From Pseudothauera nasutitermitis (lineage in GTDB: Bacteria > Pseudomonadota > Gammaproteobacteria > Burkholderiales > Rhodocyclaceae), in assembly GCF_004801295.1 (NCBI RefSeq), contig NZ_SSOC01000007.1, positions 149,527 to 213,526 of the forward strand: a stretch of DNA of 64,000 nt. The letters run 5' to 3'. Shown here piece after piece: positions 16,695 through 27,547 of this stretch (the stretch's first letter is position 1; each line of letters opens with the position of its first letter). A program made the position numbers and the translations under genes. The notes below the pieces were generated by a model. That model saw only the letters and a program-made list of their open reading frames with translations. It did no database searches and was not told where the DNA came from.

Positions 16695-18551
16695 TCAGTG
16701 CGCGCCGTGTACCGCCTTGGCGCCGCGCGGCACGCGCACGTCCTCGACCAGTTGCTGGATGTGCTCCGGGGGCTCCTTGGTGAACTTGTCCACCGTGAAG
16801 GCCACTGCGAAGTTCACCAGCGCGCCGATCGCCCCGAAGGCTTCCGGCACGATGCCGAAGAAGGAGTTCGGCCCGCCGATCAGGTGGGTGAACTCGGTGC
16901 CCTGGACGAAGAACAGGCCCTTGTGCGCGAACACGTAGAAGCAGGTCACCACTAGGCCGGCGAGCATGCCCGCCACCGCGCCCTCTTTGTTCATCTTCTT
17001 GGAGAAGATGCCCATCATGATCGCCGGGAACAACGAGGAGGCCGCGATGCCGAAGGCCAGCGCCACGGTGCCGGCGGCGAAGCCCGGCGGGTTGAGGCCG
17101 AGGTAGCCAGCGAGCAGGATCGCCGCGACCATCGACAGCTTGCCGGCGAGCAGCTCGTTCTTCTCGGAGATGTCCGGCTTGATCACGTTCTTGATCAGGT
17201 CGTGGGACACCGCCGAAGAGATGGCGAGCAGCAGACCGGCAGCCGTGGACAACGCGGCGGCGATACCGCCGGCAGCCACCAGGGCGATCACCCAGTTGGG
17301 CAGCAGGGCGATTTCCGGGTTGGCCAGCACGATGATGTCGGCGTTCACCGACAGCTCGTTGCCGTTCCAGCCGGCGGCCTCGGCGCGTGCCTTGGCGTCC
17401 GCGTTGGCGGTACGGTCGTTGTAGTACTGGATGCGGCCGTCGCCGTTCTTGTCTTCCCACTTCAACAGGCCGGTCTGTTCCCAGCGCTTCATCCAGTCCG
17501 GACGGTTCTCGTAGGCCAGGCTGGCCTCGGGCGCGTACAGATCAGGATTGGCGTTGACCGTGGCCGGGTTCACCACCAGCTTGCCGTTGGCGTCGGTTTC
17601 CAGGCCCACCGCGCTGTTCACCGTGGCGTGCAGGTTGAGCTTGGCCATCGCGCCGACCGCCGGGGCAGTGGTGTACAGGATGGCGATGAAGACCAGCGCC
17701 CAGCCCGCCGAATAGCGCGCGTCCGCCACCTTCGGCACGGTGAAGAAGCGGATGATCACGTGCGGCAGGCCGGCCGTGCCGATCATCAGCGAGGCGGTAT
17801 ACACGAACATGTTCAGGTAGGAGCCGGGCACCGAACTGGTGTATTCGCTGAAACCGAGGTCGGAGACCACCAGATTCAGCTTGTCGAGCAGCGACACCTC
17901 GGTACCGCTCATGGTGGAGCCCAGGCCCAGCTGCGGCAGCGGATTGCCGGTGAGCTGGAAGGAGATGAACACCGCCGGGATCACGTAGGCGAAGATCAGC
18001 ACGATGTACTGCGCCACCTGGGTGTAGGTGATGCCCTTCATGCCGCCGAACACCGCATACACGAACACGATGCCCATGCCCACGTAGATGCCCACGGCGT
18101 TGGACACCCCGAGGAAGCGCGAGAAGGCCACGCCCACGCCGGTCATCTGGCCGATCACGTAGGTGATCGAGGCCGTCAGCAGGCAGACCACCGCCACCGT
18201 GGAGGCCGTCTTCGAGTAGAAGCGGTCACCGATGAACTGCGGCACGGTGAACTTGCCGAACTTGCGCAGGTACGGGGCCAGCAGCATCGCCAGCAACACG
18301 TAGCCACCCGTCCAGCCCATCAGGAACAGGCCGCCGCCGTAGCCCATGTTGGCGATCAGGCCGGCCATGGAGATGAACGAGGCCGCGCTCATCCAGTCGG
18401 CCGCGGTGGCCATGCCGTTGGTGACCGGGTGCACACCACCGCCGGCCACGTAGAAGTCGCTGGTGGAACCGGCGCGCGCCCAGTAAGCGATACCCACGTA
18501 AAGCGCGAACGACGCCCCGACGACCAGGTAGGTCAAAGTTTGCAGATCCAT
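16695..18551 (-). CDS. sodium:solute symporter (SSS family, VC_2705/ActP-like)
   Basis: A 618-residue sodium-coupled symporter with about thirteen membrane segments. ATAADWMSAASFISMAGLIA is the helix that binds substrate and sodium in the ActP/VC_2705 branch, and YVIGQMTGVGVAFSRFLGV and GGMKGITYTQVAQYIVLIFA are further conserved stretches. An unusual soluble insert of about 90 residues (HATVNSAVGLETDANGKLVV through AEAAGWNGNELSVNADII) lies between membrane segments, as in other members of this branch. It is preceded by its DUF4212 subunit gene with a 13-base gap. Acetate or another short carboxylate is the likely substrate, which is an inference from the family. Confidence 0.92.
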   Translation of the reverse strand: MDLQTLTYLVVGASFALYVGIAYWARAGSTSDFYVAGGGVHPVTNGMATAADWMSAASFISMAGLIANMGYGGGLFLMGWTGGYVLLAMLLAPYLRKFGKFTVPQFIGDRFYSKTASTVAVVCLLTASITYVIGQMTGVGVAFSRFLGVSNAVGIYVGMGIVFVYAVFGGMKGITYTQVAQYIVLIFAYVIPAVFISFQLTGNPLPQLGLGSTMSGTEVSLLDKLNLVVSDLGFSEYTSSVPGSYLNMFVYTASLMIGTAGLPHVIIRFFTVPKVADARYSAGWALVFIAILYTTAPAVGAMAKLNLHATVNSAVGLETDANGKLVVNPATVNANPDLYAPEASLAYENRPDWMKRWEQTGLLKWEDKNGDGRIQYYNDRTANADAKARAEAAGWNGNELSVNADIIVLANPEIALLPNWVIALVAAGGIAAALSTAAGLLLAISSAVSHDLIKNVIKPDISEKNELLAGKLSMVAAILLAGYLGLNPPGFAAGTVALAFGIAASSLFPAIMMGIFSKKMNKEGAVAGMLAGLVVTCFYVFAHKGLFFVQGTEFTHLIGGPNSFFGIVPEAFGAIGALVNFAVAFTVDKFTKEPPEHIQQLVEDVRVPRGAKAVHGAH

Positions 18552-18564
18552 GTGGTGAGCCCCC

Positions 18565-18819
18565 TCAGTCTTCGTGAACGTCGAACTTGCGATCGATCTC
18601 GCCCATCTTCCTGGCGTAGTAGAAGATGCACGCGATGAAGATGTAGATCGAACCCTGGTGGGCGAACCAGAAACCCAGCGGATAGCCGCCGAGGCTGATG
18701 GAGTCGAGCGCGGGCTTGAAGATGATGCCGGCGCCGAACGACACGACGAACCAGATGACCAAGATCTTGGTCAGCAGGCTCAGTGTCGCCTTCCAGTAGG
18801 CTGCACTGTTGTTATCCAT
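18565..18819 (-). CDS. DUF4212 subunit of the sodium:solute symporter
   Basis: An 84-residue protein with two membrane segments (LLTKILVIWFVVSFGAGIIF and YPLGFWFAHQGSIYIFIACI). The motif GYPLGFWFAHQGS is the DUF4212 signature. The start at 18819 is preceded by an excellent ribosome binding site (GAGGAG seven bases upstream); a longer form beginning at 18843 lacks one. It sits 13 bases upstream of the symporter gene, an order found in many proteobacteria, and is expected to assemble with the symporter. Confidence 0.92.
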   Translation of the reverse strand: MDNNSAAYWKATLSLLTKILVIWFVVSFGAGIIFKPALDSISLGGYPLGFWFAHQGSIYIFIACIFYYARKMGEIDRKFDVHED

Positions 18820-19066
18820 ATGTCTCCTCCTCTTTATGAGCATTGCCGGACCGGCCGCGCGTGGCGGGCGCAGCCCTCGGACTACCCGAAACTGCGGGAC
18901 GATTATAGGAAGAAGCTTCTTACTAAAAACTTACAAATCAAAAACAAAATTTCAGAATTTCAGATTGAATTCAGCAATCCATCCTTACAGGAAAACGCGG
19001 ATGCCTTCGACTGCATGCCGATGCTAGGCTTACGCGGATTTCATTCCATTCCGAGAAGGAGCGAAG
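18820..19066. promoter_or_regulatory. AT-rich divergent control region of the symporter operon and the stress protein gene
   Basis: The stretch 18900-18990 is far richer in A and T than its surroundings. It contains a perfect 12-base palindrome AAGAAGCTTCTT (18910-18921), two adjoining copies of AATTTCAG (18948-18963) with a partial third (AATTCAG, 18968-18974), and the 12-mer AAAACAAAATTT (18941-18952), which recurs upstream of aceA at 34199. These look like operator sites for divergent promoters; the regulator is unknown. Confidence 0.5.
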
Positions 19067-19522
19067 ATGTACAAGCACATCCTGGTCGCCATCGACGACA
19101 GCCAGACCTCGCGCAAGGCACTGCAGGAAGCCATCTCCCTGGCCAGGCTGCACAACGCCGAACTGGAGATCGCCCATGCGGTGGACGAATCGGTGCTGGA
19201 GACCTTCTCCACCCACGGCGTGGCCCTGGCCGACGCCAAGAAGATCCAGGGCGCACTGCTCGACAGCGGCCAGAGCACCCTGGACGAAGCGGTGCACGCC
19301 GCCGAGGAAGCCGGCCTGAAGCCCAAGCGCCGCCTCCTGTCCTCCGGCGACCTGCACGCCGCCGACCAGATCGCCAAGGCGGTTGTCGATTCCGGCGCCG
19401 ACCTGCTGGTGGTCGGCTCGCACGGCCGGCGCGGCTTCCAGCGCCTGCTGCTGGGCAGCGTGGCGGAGAACCTGGTGCGCAAGGTCGCCGTTTCCGTGCT
19501 CATCGTGCGCAGCCCGCATTGA
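19067..19522 (+). CDS. universal stress protein UspA family
   Basis: A 151-residue single-domain Usp protein. The N-terminal strand MYKHILVAIDDSQTSRKALQ and the C-terminal nucleotide-binding motif GSHGRRGFQRLLLGSVAENL (G-2x-G-9x-G-S type) are both intact, so it is likely of the ATP-binding class. The start ATG is preceded by AAGGAG. It is transcribed divergently from the symporter operon and ends at a strong terminator, so it is probably monocistronic. Confidence 0.94.
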   Translation: MYKHILVAIDDSQTSRKALQEAISLARLHNAELEIAHAVDESVLETFSTHGVALADAKKIQGALLDSGQSTLDEAVHAAEEAGLKPKRRLLSSGDLHAADQIAKAVVDSGADLLVVGSHGRRGFQRLLLGSVAENLVRKVAVSVLIVRSPH

Positions 19523-19542
19523 GCGCACGCCCCCGCAAGCCC

Positions 19543-19575
19543 AAGGAAATGCCCCCGGACGGGGGCATTTCCTTT
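19543..19575 (+). terminator. terminator of the universal stress protein gene
   Basis: Fourteen-base perfect stem AAGGAAATGCCCCC / GGGGGCATTTCCTT around GGAC. The A/T ends of the stem make it effective in both directions. Confidence 0.85.
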
Positions 19576-19742
19576 ACGGCCCCCGACCTGCCGCGGGACA
19601 TTGCCTGCTGCACACTCCGCGCAGCAAGCATTGCGGCAACCACCCCGCCGGACGCGGAGCACGTACCCCGTGCCCCCGGGCCGGACGGACGGCTACCCCT
19701 TTGGCGGATATCCTGTTTAAATATCGCCTATTCCACTTCAGG

Positions 19743-20264
19743 ATGCGGACGATGAGGCTGACCCCCGATCCATGGCGCACCGTGCTGCTGTTCAGCATCT
19801 CGGCCTGTTTCACCGGGCTGGGCCTGTACCTGGTGATGCGCGGCGAAGCACTGGGCTGGCTGGTGGCCGGGGTGTTCGGCCTGTTCACCCTGATGGCCTG
19901 CATCGCCCTGCTGCCGGGCAGCAGCTACCTGGAACTCGGCCCGCGCGGCATGAAGGTGCGCTCGCTCTACCGCGCCTGGTTCGTGTGCTGGAAGGACATC
20001 GACGCCTTTTTCGTCGCGCGCGTCGCCAGACGGCCCATGGTGTGCTGGAACTACGCCACCGGGCCGGCCGCCGGCCATGGCGCGCGGCGTTTCTCCAGGG
20101 CCTTGACGGGGGTCGAGGCCGGCCTGCCGGACACCTACGGCCATCCGCCGGAAGAACTGGCCGCGCTGCTCAACGACTGGCGGGCACGCCACGACCGGCA
20201 CGACCCGGGCACGCCGCCCGCCCCGCTGCCCGCCTGTGCCGGCTTCATGCGCAAGCAGCCCTGA
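19743..20264 (+). CDS. STM3941-like membrane protein (PH-like domain)
   Basis: A protein of about 173 residues with two adjoining N-terminal membrane segments (WRTVLLFSISACFTGLGLYL and GWLVAGVFGLFTLMACIALL) and a soluble part beginning GSSYLELGPRGMKVRSLYRA, WFVCWKDIDAFFV. That soluble part has the strand pattern of bacterial PH-like domains and resembles STM3941-type proteins. The start is uncertain: ATG 19743 or 19752. The function is unknown. The tail is rich in Pro and Arg and ends near residue 173. Confidence 0.65.
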   Translation: MRTMRLTPDPWRTVLLFSISACFTGLGLYLVMRGEALGWLVAGVFGLFTLMACIALLPGSSYLELGPRGMKVRSLYRAWFVCWKDIDAFFVARVARRPMVCWNYATGPAAGHGARRFSRALTGVEAGLPDTYGHPPEELAALLNDWRARHDRHDPGTPPAPLPACAGFMRKQP

Positions 20265-20273
20265 AAACACTGA

Positions 20274-20298
20274 GCCTGCGGCACAGTCTGCCGCAGGC
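20274..20298 (+). terminator. hairpin after the STM3941-like gene
   Basis: Ten-base perfect stem GCCTGCGGCA / TGCCGCAGGC with a 5-base loop, seven bases after the start of the intergenic region. No T run follows, so a terminator is plausible but not certain. Confidence 0.45.
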
Positions 20299-20364
20299 CG
20301 CCGCGCCCCCGGCAAAACCTGCCGCATTCCACCACGCATTTCCCCCCTTGGCGGCCACAACACC

Positions 20365-20380
20365 TGGCACGAGGCTTGCG
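20365..20380 (+). promoter_or_regulatory. sigma-54 (RpoN) -24/-12 promoter
   Basis: TGGCAC-GAGGC-TTGCG matches the sigma-54 consensus (TGGCAC-N5-TTGCW) at all -24 positions and four of five -12 positions, with exact spacing. It lies 36 bases before the ATG of the 167-aa gene, on the same strand. An activator site further upstream was not identified. Confidence 0.75.
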
Positions 20381-20415
20381 CAATAGCGGAAAACCGCACA
20401 GCGCAGGAGCCTCCG

Positions 20416-20919
20416 ATGAAAATTTCGTCCTCTTACACGCAAACCACTGCAGCGGGCGGCACGCCGCCGTCCGCCTCAAAGGCGGGCTCCTTCCAGTCGG
20501 TGCTCGACACCGCGTATGCCGGCACGGCCACCAGCACCGACGATGCGCAGGCCGATACGCCGCCGCTGAACCGCGCCGAGCGCATCCAGGCGGACAATGA
20601 AGCCACCCGCGCGGAGTTCTTCGAATACATGCGCAAATCGCCGATGGAGCGCATGCGCGATGCCGTCCTGCGCAGCATGGGACTGACCGAGGAAGACCTG
20701 GAAGCCATGCCGCCGGAAAAACGCGAACAGGTCGAGCTGGAGATCGCCCAGCGCATCCGCGAGCGCCTGCTGCGCAACACCGAGCAGAGCGACGAGCGCG
20801 GCACGCCGGCCGGCCCACCCGACCAGTCCATCGGGGCAGTCGACGCCGGCCGTCCGCTGTCGCCCTGGTCATCCGCAGCCGGCATGGTCTCCGGCGCAGC
20901 CGACCAGGCGAAGACCTAG
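20416..20919 (+). CDS. conserved hypothetical protein, probably RpoN-dependent (167 aa)
   Basis: I do not recognise the family with certainty. The start ATG 20416 follows AGGAG. The N-terminal 60 residues are polar and low-complexity (Ser, Thr, Ala, Gly). A helical core follows: ATRAEFFEYMRKSPMERMRD, then AVLRSMGLTEEDLEAMPPEK and REQVELEIAQRIRERLL. The tail is rich in Gly, Pro and Ala. There is no signal peptide or membrane segment. The architecture of flexible arm, helical core and flexible tail is reminiscent of small regulatory or secreted accessory proteins. Near-consensus sigma-54 promoter upstream suggests control by nitrogen, flagellar or stress cues. Confidence 0.7.
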   Translation: MKISSSYTQTTAAGGTPPSASKAGSFQSVLDTAYAGTATSTDDAQADTPPLNRAERIQADNEATRAEFFEYMRKSPMERMRDAVLRSMGLTEEDLEAMPPEKREQVELEIAQRIRERLLRNTEQSDERGTPAGPPDQSIGAVDAGRPLSPWSSAAGMVSGAADQAKT

Positions 20920-20980
20920 CAGCGACACCGGAAAACGCCAGTGGGCATCCCGCCGGCCGGCGACGGCGGAGCTCACCTGC

Positions 20981-21721
20981 TCAAGCGAAACCGCCGTTGG
21001 CGCGCAGCACCTGGCCGTTCACCCACTCACCCTCCGGCCCGGCCAGGAAGGACACCACACCGGCGATGTCCTCCGGCGTGCCCAGACGCTCCAGCGGCGG
21101 CAGGGCAGCCATGCGTGCGATCTGCTCGGCGCTCTTGCCCTGGTAGAACAATTCGGTGCCGACCGGCCCCGGCGCCACCGCATTGACGGTGATCCGGCGC
21201 CCGCGCAACTCGTTGGCCAGTACGCGCACCAGCCCTTCCACCCCGGCCTTCGAGGCGATGTAGGGCCCATACCCCGGCAGTGCGAGCGCGCTCGCGCTGG
21301 TGGACAGCGCGACGATGCGCCCGCCCTCCCCCAGGCGCGCCGCCGCCTCGCCCAGCACCAGGAAGGCGCCGCGCAGATTGGTGGCGATGGTACGGTCGAA
21401 ATCCTCCAGACCGGCCGGTGCGATCTGCGCCATCGGCAGGATGCCGGCGCTGTTGACCACCACGTGCACGCCGCCGAAAGCCTCTTGCGCGGCATCGAAC
21501 AGGCGGGCGACATCGCCCGCGTCGCCAACGTCTCCCCGCACCGCGAGCGCCTGTCCGCCCGCGGCCTCGATGGCCGCCACGGTTTGTGCCGCCGCGGCAT
21601 CGTTGCCCGTGTAATGCACCACCACCGCCAGCCCGTCCGCCGCCAGCCGCCGGGCGATGGCCCGCCCGATGCCCCGTGAACCGCCGGTGACGACGGCGGT
21701 TCGCTTCGCATTCGTATTCAT
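20981..21721 (-). CDS. short-chain dehydrogenase/reductase (SDR)
   Basis: A 246-residue classical SDR. The dinucleotide motif TGGSRGIG (residues about 12-19), NSAG in the middle, the active-site Ser in ALSTSASAL, and the YIASK catalytic pair are all present. The motif after the second strand (VVHYTGND) lacks an acidic residue and fits NADP(H) preference. Best described as an oxidoreductase of the 3-oxoacyl-ACP reductase or glucose-dehydrogenase type; no substrate can be assigned. It is divergent from the lipase-like gene. Confidence 0.9.
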   Translation of the reverse strand: MNTNAKRTAVVTGGSRGIGRAIARRLAADGLAVVVHYTGNDAAAAQTVAAIEAAGGQALAVRGDVGDAGDVARLFDAAQEAFGGVHVVVNSAGILPMAQIAPAGLEDFDRTIATNLRGAFLVLGEAAARLGEGGRIVALSTSASALALPGYGPYIASKAGVEGLVRVLANELRGRRITVNAVAPGPVGTELFYQGKSAEQIARMAALPPLERLGTPEDIAGVVSFLAGPEGEWVNGQVLRANGGFA

Positions 21722-21916
21722 CGCTGCTCCAGGTCCGCAGGGCCCATTGCCCTTGCGCGCATTGTTCTTGTTTGCCCCTTGTTCATCAATCTTGCCCTCC
21801 AGCGGACTCCGCATGATTGTTGCCGCAGGCGCAACGCTGTTTCCCGTCCATGGGCATTGATCCACCTTTCCCGCCGGGGGAAGATTGCCGATCCTCGCTC
21901 CATGCAGGAGAGCCCC

Positions 21917-23158
21917 ATGGCACAACCGCCATCCCGGCGTACAGGCTTTCGCATCCCCGCGCTGCTCGGCGGCGCGGCGGCGGCCTGCGCGGTGGTGCTG
22001 GCGACCACCTCGTGCGCGGGCCTGGACCGCCCGCGCACGCCGACCCATGCCTCATTCGCCGAGTACCGCCAGGGCGCCCTGAGCCTGCTGGAGCGGCAGC
22101 GCGCTTTCCAGAGCACGGAAAAAACGGCGGAACTGGAATGGAACGCCCCGCGCGAATGGCGCCCCGCCAACCCGCCCACGCGCGGCGTGCTGCTGGTGCA
22201 CGGCCTGGGCGATTCGCCGTGGTCCTTCCACGACATCGGCGAACAACTGGCCGGACGCGGCTTCCTGGTGCGTACGGTGCTGCTGCCCGGCCACGGCACC
22301 CGGCCGGAAGACATGCTGGACGTACGCCTGGAAGACTGGCGGCGGGTCGTCGAGGAACAGACCCGCCTGCTGCGCGCCGAGGTCGGCGAGGTGTATCTGG
22401 GCGGCTTTTCCACCGGCGCCAACCTGGTGCTCACCCACGCCTACCGGCGGGACGACATCGCCGGGCTGCTGCTGTTCTCCCCGGCGTTCAAGTCCGACAC
22501 CGACTACGACTGGGTCACCCCATGGATCGGCTGGCTGCGCCCCTGGCTGCGCGAACCGGACGGCGTGCGGCCGATGCAGAACGCGGTACGCTATCTGACG
22601 GTGCCGACCAACGGCTTCGCGCAGTTCTACCGCAGCAGCCGCGCGGCGCGTCAGGCGCTCGCCGGGACGCCCTACGGCAAACCCGTGCTGATGGTGGTGG
22701 CCGAGCACGATTCGGTGCTCGACACCGCCTATCTCGCGCAGACCTTCAGCACCCGCTTCACCCACCCGGACAGCCGGCTGGTCTGGTACGGCAGCGCGCC
22801 CGCGCAGGTCGCCGACGACCCGCGCATCCTGGTGCGCAGCGACCACCTGCCGGAACTGCGCATCAGCCAGTTCTCCCACATGGGCCTGATGTTCTCCGCC
22901 GACAACCCGCTGTACGGCGCCACGGGCAGCCTGCGCCTCTGCTGGAACGGTCAGGAGACGGCCGACACCGCGGCCTGCGAGCAGGGCGCGCCGGTATGGT
23001 TTTCCGACTGGGGGTATCGTGAGCCGGACAAGATCCACGCCCGGCTGACCTTCAACCCCCATTTCGCCTGGCAGGGCGCGGTGATGGAACGCGTACTGAA
23101 CGGCAGCGGACAGCCGCCGATGCTGGCCGCCGTCCCTTCGGCGCAGCCGGGCCACTGA
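21917..23158 (+). CDS. alpha/beta hydrolase, monoacylglycerol-lipase/esterase-like, exported
   Basis: A 413-residue protein with an N-terminal hydrophobic signal region (GFRIPALLGGAAAACAVVLA followed by TTSC), which suggests a lipoprotein or exported form, although the lipobox is poor. The alpha/beta hydrolase core shows HGLGDSPWSF (oxyanion region), GFSTGAN (nucleophile elbow GxSxG) and VVAEHDSVLDT (acid region). The segment SQFSHMG near residue 320 may supply the catalytic His. Such proteins cleave acyl esters. The start 21917 follows AGGAG. Its own terminator is shared with icd. Confidence 0.85.
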   Translation: MAQPPSRRTGFRIPALLGGAAAACAVVLATTSCAGLDRPRTPTHASFAEYRQGALSLLERQRAFQSTEKTAELEWNAPREWRPANPPTRGVLLVHGLGDSPWSFHDIGEQLAGRGFLVRTVLLPGHGTRPEDMLDVRLEDWRRVVEEQTRLLRAEVGEVYLGGFSTGANLVLTHAYRRDDIAGLLLFSPAFKSDTDYDWVTPWIGWLRPWLREPDGVRPMQNAVRYLTVPTNGFAQFYRSSRAARQALAGTPYGKPVLMVVAEHDSVLDTAYLAQTFSTRFTHPDSRLVWYGSAPAQVADDPRILVRSDHLPELRISQFSHMGLMFSADNPLYGATGSLRLCWNGQETADTAACEQGAPVWFSDWGYREPDKIHARLTFNPHFAWQGAVMERVLNGSGQPPMLAAVPSAQPGH

Positions 23159-23237
23159 TTCGTGCGCGGCGGGCCTTCCCTTCCGGCGCCCCCGGCAACG
23201 CAACCCGCAGCACCGACACCGGCCGCGTAAACGAGAA

Positions 23238-23259
23238 ACGCCGGGTCGAAACCCGGCGT
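23238..23259 (-). terminator. terminator shared by the hydrolase gene and icd
   Basis: Nine-base perfect stem ACGCCGGGT / ACCCGGCGT with a CGAA loop between convergent genes. On the minus strand it is followed by TTCTCGTTT. Confidence 0.7.
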
Positions 23260-23301
23260 CCATGCTTTCCGATGCGCGGGGCCCCGCGCCTCATCCGCCG
23301 A

Positions 23302-25536
<2,235 letters not shown>

Positions 25537-25935
25537 TGCTTCTCCCCCTTGTTGTCACGACATAAGACCGGACGCACGGCAGGCCCGGCCATGGCTTCCG
25601 AACACCGTATTATAGCTCCGCGCCGGCCGTTCATCGAACTCCGTAAAAAGTCATCTCATATCATGAAAAATACAGAAGATAAAAGATAGAAGACCAGGCA
25701 TGGAAACCCGTCCGGCACCGGCCCTTCCGGCCTCGCCGGGGCGGCGTCCGAGCGGATTCGCGCAGCAGGACAGGGCGCCGCACGGGATGTGGCATCAGGA
25801 GAACAGCCGGTCGCACGGGCGCCGACCGCAGGCTTCGACAAGCATTGCCGGCCCCTCCCCGGCACCAGCCGGCGGGGCGGCATGCGGAACCGGGGGCGGC
25901 GGCCCCTCGCTCCGCAGTTGGCGCGCGGGACTGCT
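25537..25935. other. intergenic region upstream of icd and downstream of cytochrome c4
   Basis: 399 bases with no convincing gene. ORFs here use poorly matching codons and encode Arg/Ser/Pro-rich nonsense. The part 25600-25690 is less GC-rich and should hold the icd promoter. No clear operator seen. Confidence 0.5.
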
Positions 25936-26559
25936 TCAGTCCAGGGCGCTGATGTACAGCGCCACCGCCTTGATCTCCAGTTCGGTCAGCTTGGAGGCGA
26001 TGGAATGCATCACCGCATTGTCGTTGGTGCGCTCGCGGCTGTTGAACGACTTCAACTGGCTTTCGGTGTATTGCCTCACCTGGCCGGCCAGACGCGGGAG
26101 TTGCGGCGAACCGAGGCCGCGTTCGCCGTGACAGGAGGCACAGGCCGCCACCCCGGAGAACTCGTTGCCGCGCTGGAAGATGAACTCACCCACCGCCGCC
26201 AGCTGCTTGTCCGTCGCCATGCGTGCCCGGGTGGGCTTCTTCTCGAAGTACACGCCCAGCGCGAGCATCTCTTCCGGCGTCAGGCCCTGCACCATGCTCG
26301 CCATGGTGTCGCTCTTGCGCCGGCCACTCTGGAAATCAGCCAGTTGCTTGGCGATGTACTGATAATGCTGCCCGGCCAGACGCGGGTACAGCACGGTGGA
26401 GCTTTCCCCCTGCGCGCCGTGGCACAGGGAGCAGCGCCCCGCGCTGATCTCTTCGGCACGCTGCAGATCCACCTCCGGGTAGTCGGCCGCACCCGCCGCC
26501 AGGGGACAGGCGGCAAGCCAGACGAGCATGCGGACGAATCGGTATGCCGGGCGTTCCAT
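25936..26559 (-). CDS. dihaem cytochrome c4-like protein
   Basis: A 207-residue periplasmic electron carrier. The signal peptide MERPAYRFVRMLVWLAACPL with AAGAAD cleavage is followed by two repeats, each with a c-haem site: CSLCH (about residue 43) and CASCH (about 139). Methionines suited to be the sixth ligands lie in each repeat (DTMASMVQGL and NAVMHSIA). Two-domain class I cytochromes of this type (cytochrome c4) feed electrons to terminal oxidases. No oxidase gene is adjacent. The gene is single, pointing away from icd's promoter region. Confidence 0.9.
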   Translation of the reverse strand: MERPAYRFVRMLVWLAACPLAAGAADYPEVDLQRAEEISAGRCSLCHGAQGESSTVLYPRLAGQHYQYIAKQLADFQSGRRKSDTMASMVQGLTPEEMLALGVYFEKKPTRARMATDKQLAAVGEFIFQRGNEFSGVAACASCHGERGLGSPQLPRLAGQVRQYTESQLKSFNSRERTNDNAVMHSIASKLTELEIKAVALYISALD

Positions 26560-26631
26560 GCGCTCCCCCCCGTTGATGTTCCCGTGTCCGGCAACCGTGC
26601 CAGGGGGCGCCCCGACAATCCTTGATCTAAC

Positions 26632-27090
26632 TCATTGCCCTCCGGACGGGCCGCCCGGCCAGCCAAGCTCCAGCAGCCAGGGGCCGGGGCCGGCGGCGAG
26701 CGCACGGCGCACGTAGGACACGGTATCGGCCGGCAGAGCATCGCGTGCGCACCATTCCAGCCGGTCGCACTTGTGCGGCTCGGCAATGCGCGGCTCGCCC
26801 GTCCAGCGGTGCGCGCGCACGAAGAAATCGATGCGGTTGGTGTCCGACAACCGATGCACGACGCCCAGCAGTTCGGCGTCTTCCTCGCGCAGCAGCAGGC
26901 CGGTTTCCTCCTCCAGCTCGCGCGCGGCCGTGCGCACGATGGATTCACCCGGCTCGACGTGCCCGCCCGGCAGGCTGAACAGCCCGTCGAAGAATCCGGT
27001 GCCGGCACGCCGCATCAGCAGCACCCGTCCGGCGCGCTCCACCACTACATGCACGCCGGTGGGAATGCCGGCATGGACGGCAGCCGCCAT
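26632..27090 (-). CDS. NUDIX hydrolase
   Basis: A 152-residue NUDIX protein. The Nudix box GHVEPGESIVRTAARELEEE with TGL following is complete (G-x5-E-x7-R-E-U-x-E-E-x-G-U), so metal-dependent pyrophosphohydrolase activity is likely. The start is taken at MAAAVHAG (27090): it follows the dut stop by one base (TGAGATG), whereas a 20-residue longer form would overlap dut. It ends the coaBC-dut operon. The substrate is unknown; context with dut suggests nucleotide-pool cleaning. Confidence 0.87.
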   Translation of the reverse strand: MAAAVHAGIPTGVHVVVERAGRVLLMRRAGTGFFDGLFSLPGGHVEPGESIVRTAARELEEETGLLLREEDAELLGVVHRLSDTNRIDFFVRAHRWTGEPRIAEPHKCDRLEWCARDALPADTVSYVRRALAAGPGPWLLELGWPGGPSGGQ

Positions 27091-27091
27091 C

Positions 27092-27547
27092 TCAGTGCTT
27101 GCCGGTACTGCCGAAACCGCCGGCACCGCGCTCGCTGTGGCCGAATTCATCGATCACGTTGAAACCAACCTGCAGCACCGGCACCACCACGAGCTGGGCA
27201 ATGCGCTCCATCGGCTGGATCACGAAGGTCTCGCGCCCGCGATTCCACACCGACACGAAGATCTGTCCCTGGTAGTCCGAATCGATCAACCCCACCAGAT
27301 TGCCGAGCACGATGCCGTGCTTGTGCCCCAGCCCGGAACGCGGCAGCACCATCGCCGCCAGCCCCGGATCGGCCAGATGGATCGCCAGCCCGCTGGGCAC
27401 CAACGTGGAATCGCCCGGATGCAGGGTGACCGGCGCATCCAGGCAGGCGCGCAGGTCCAGCCCGGCGGAACCGGACGTGGCGTAGGCCGGCGGGTGTTCG
27501 CGCAAACGCGCGTCGATCAGTTTGACGTCGATCTTGTGCATGCTCAT
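27092..27547 (-). CDS. dut: dUTP diphosphatase
   Basis: A 151-residue trimeric dUTPase that hydrolyses dUTP to dUMP, keeping uracil out of DNA and supplying thymidylate synthesis. The five motifs are visible: [44 protein letters not shown] (uracil pocket), [11 protein letters not shown], and the C-terminal arm [11 protein letters not shown]. The start overlaps the coaBC stop as ATGA, as in many betaproteobacteria, where coaBC and dut are coupled. A second ATG two codons inside is an alternative. Confidence 0.97.
   Translation of the reverse strand: MSMHKIDVKLIDARLREHPPAYATSGSAGLDLRACLDAPVTLHPGDSTLVPSGLAIHLADPGLAAMVLPRSGLGHKHGIVLGNLVGLIDSDYQGQIFVSVWNRGRETFVIQPMERIAQLVVVPVLQVGFNVIDEFGHSERGAGGFGSTGKH

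Noticed and set aside
25700..25935. Possible gene between icd and cytochrome c4
   Set aside because: ORFs overlap the cytochrome gene or have random-like composition, with no ribosome site.
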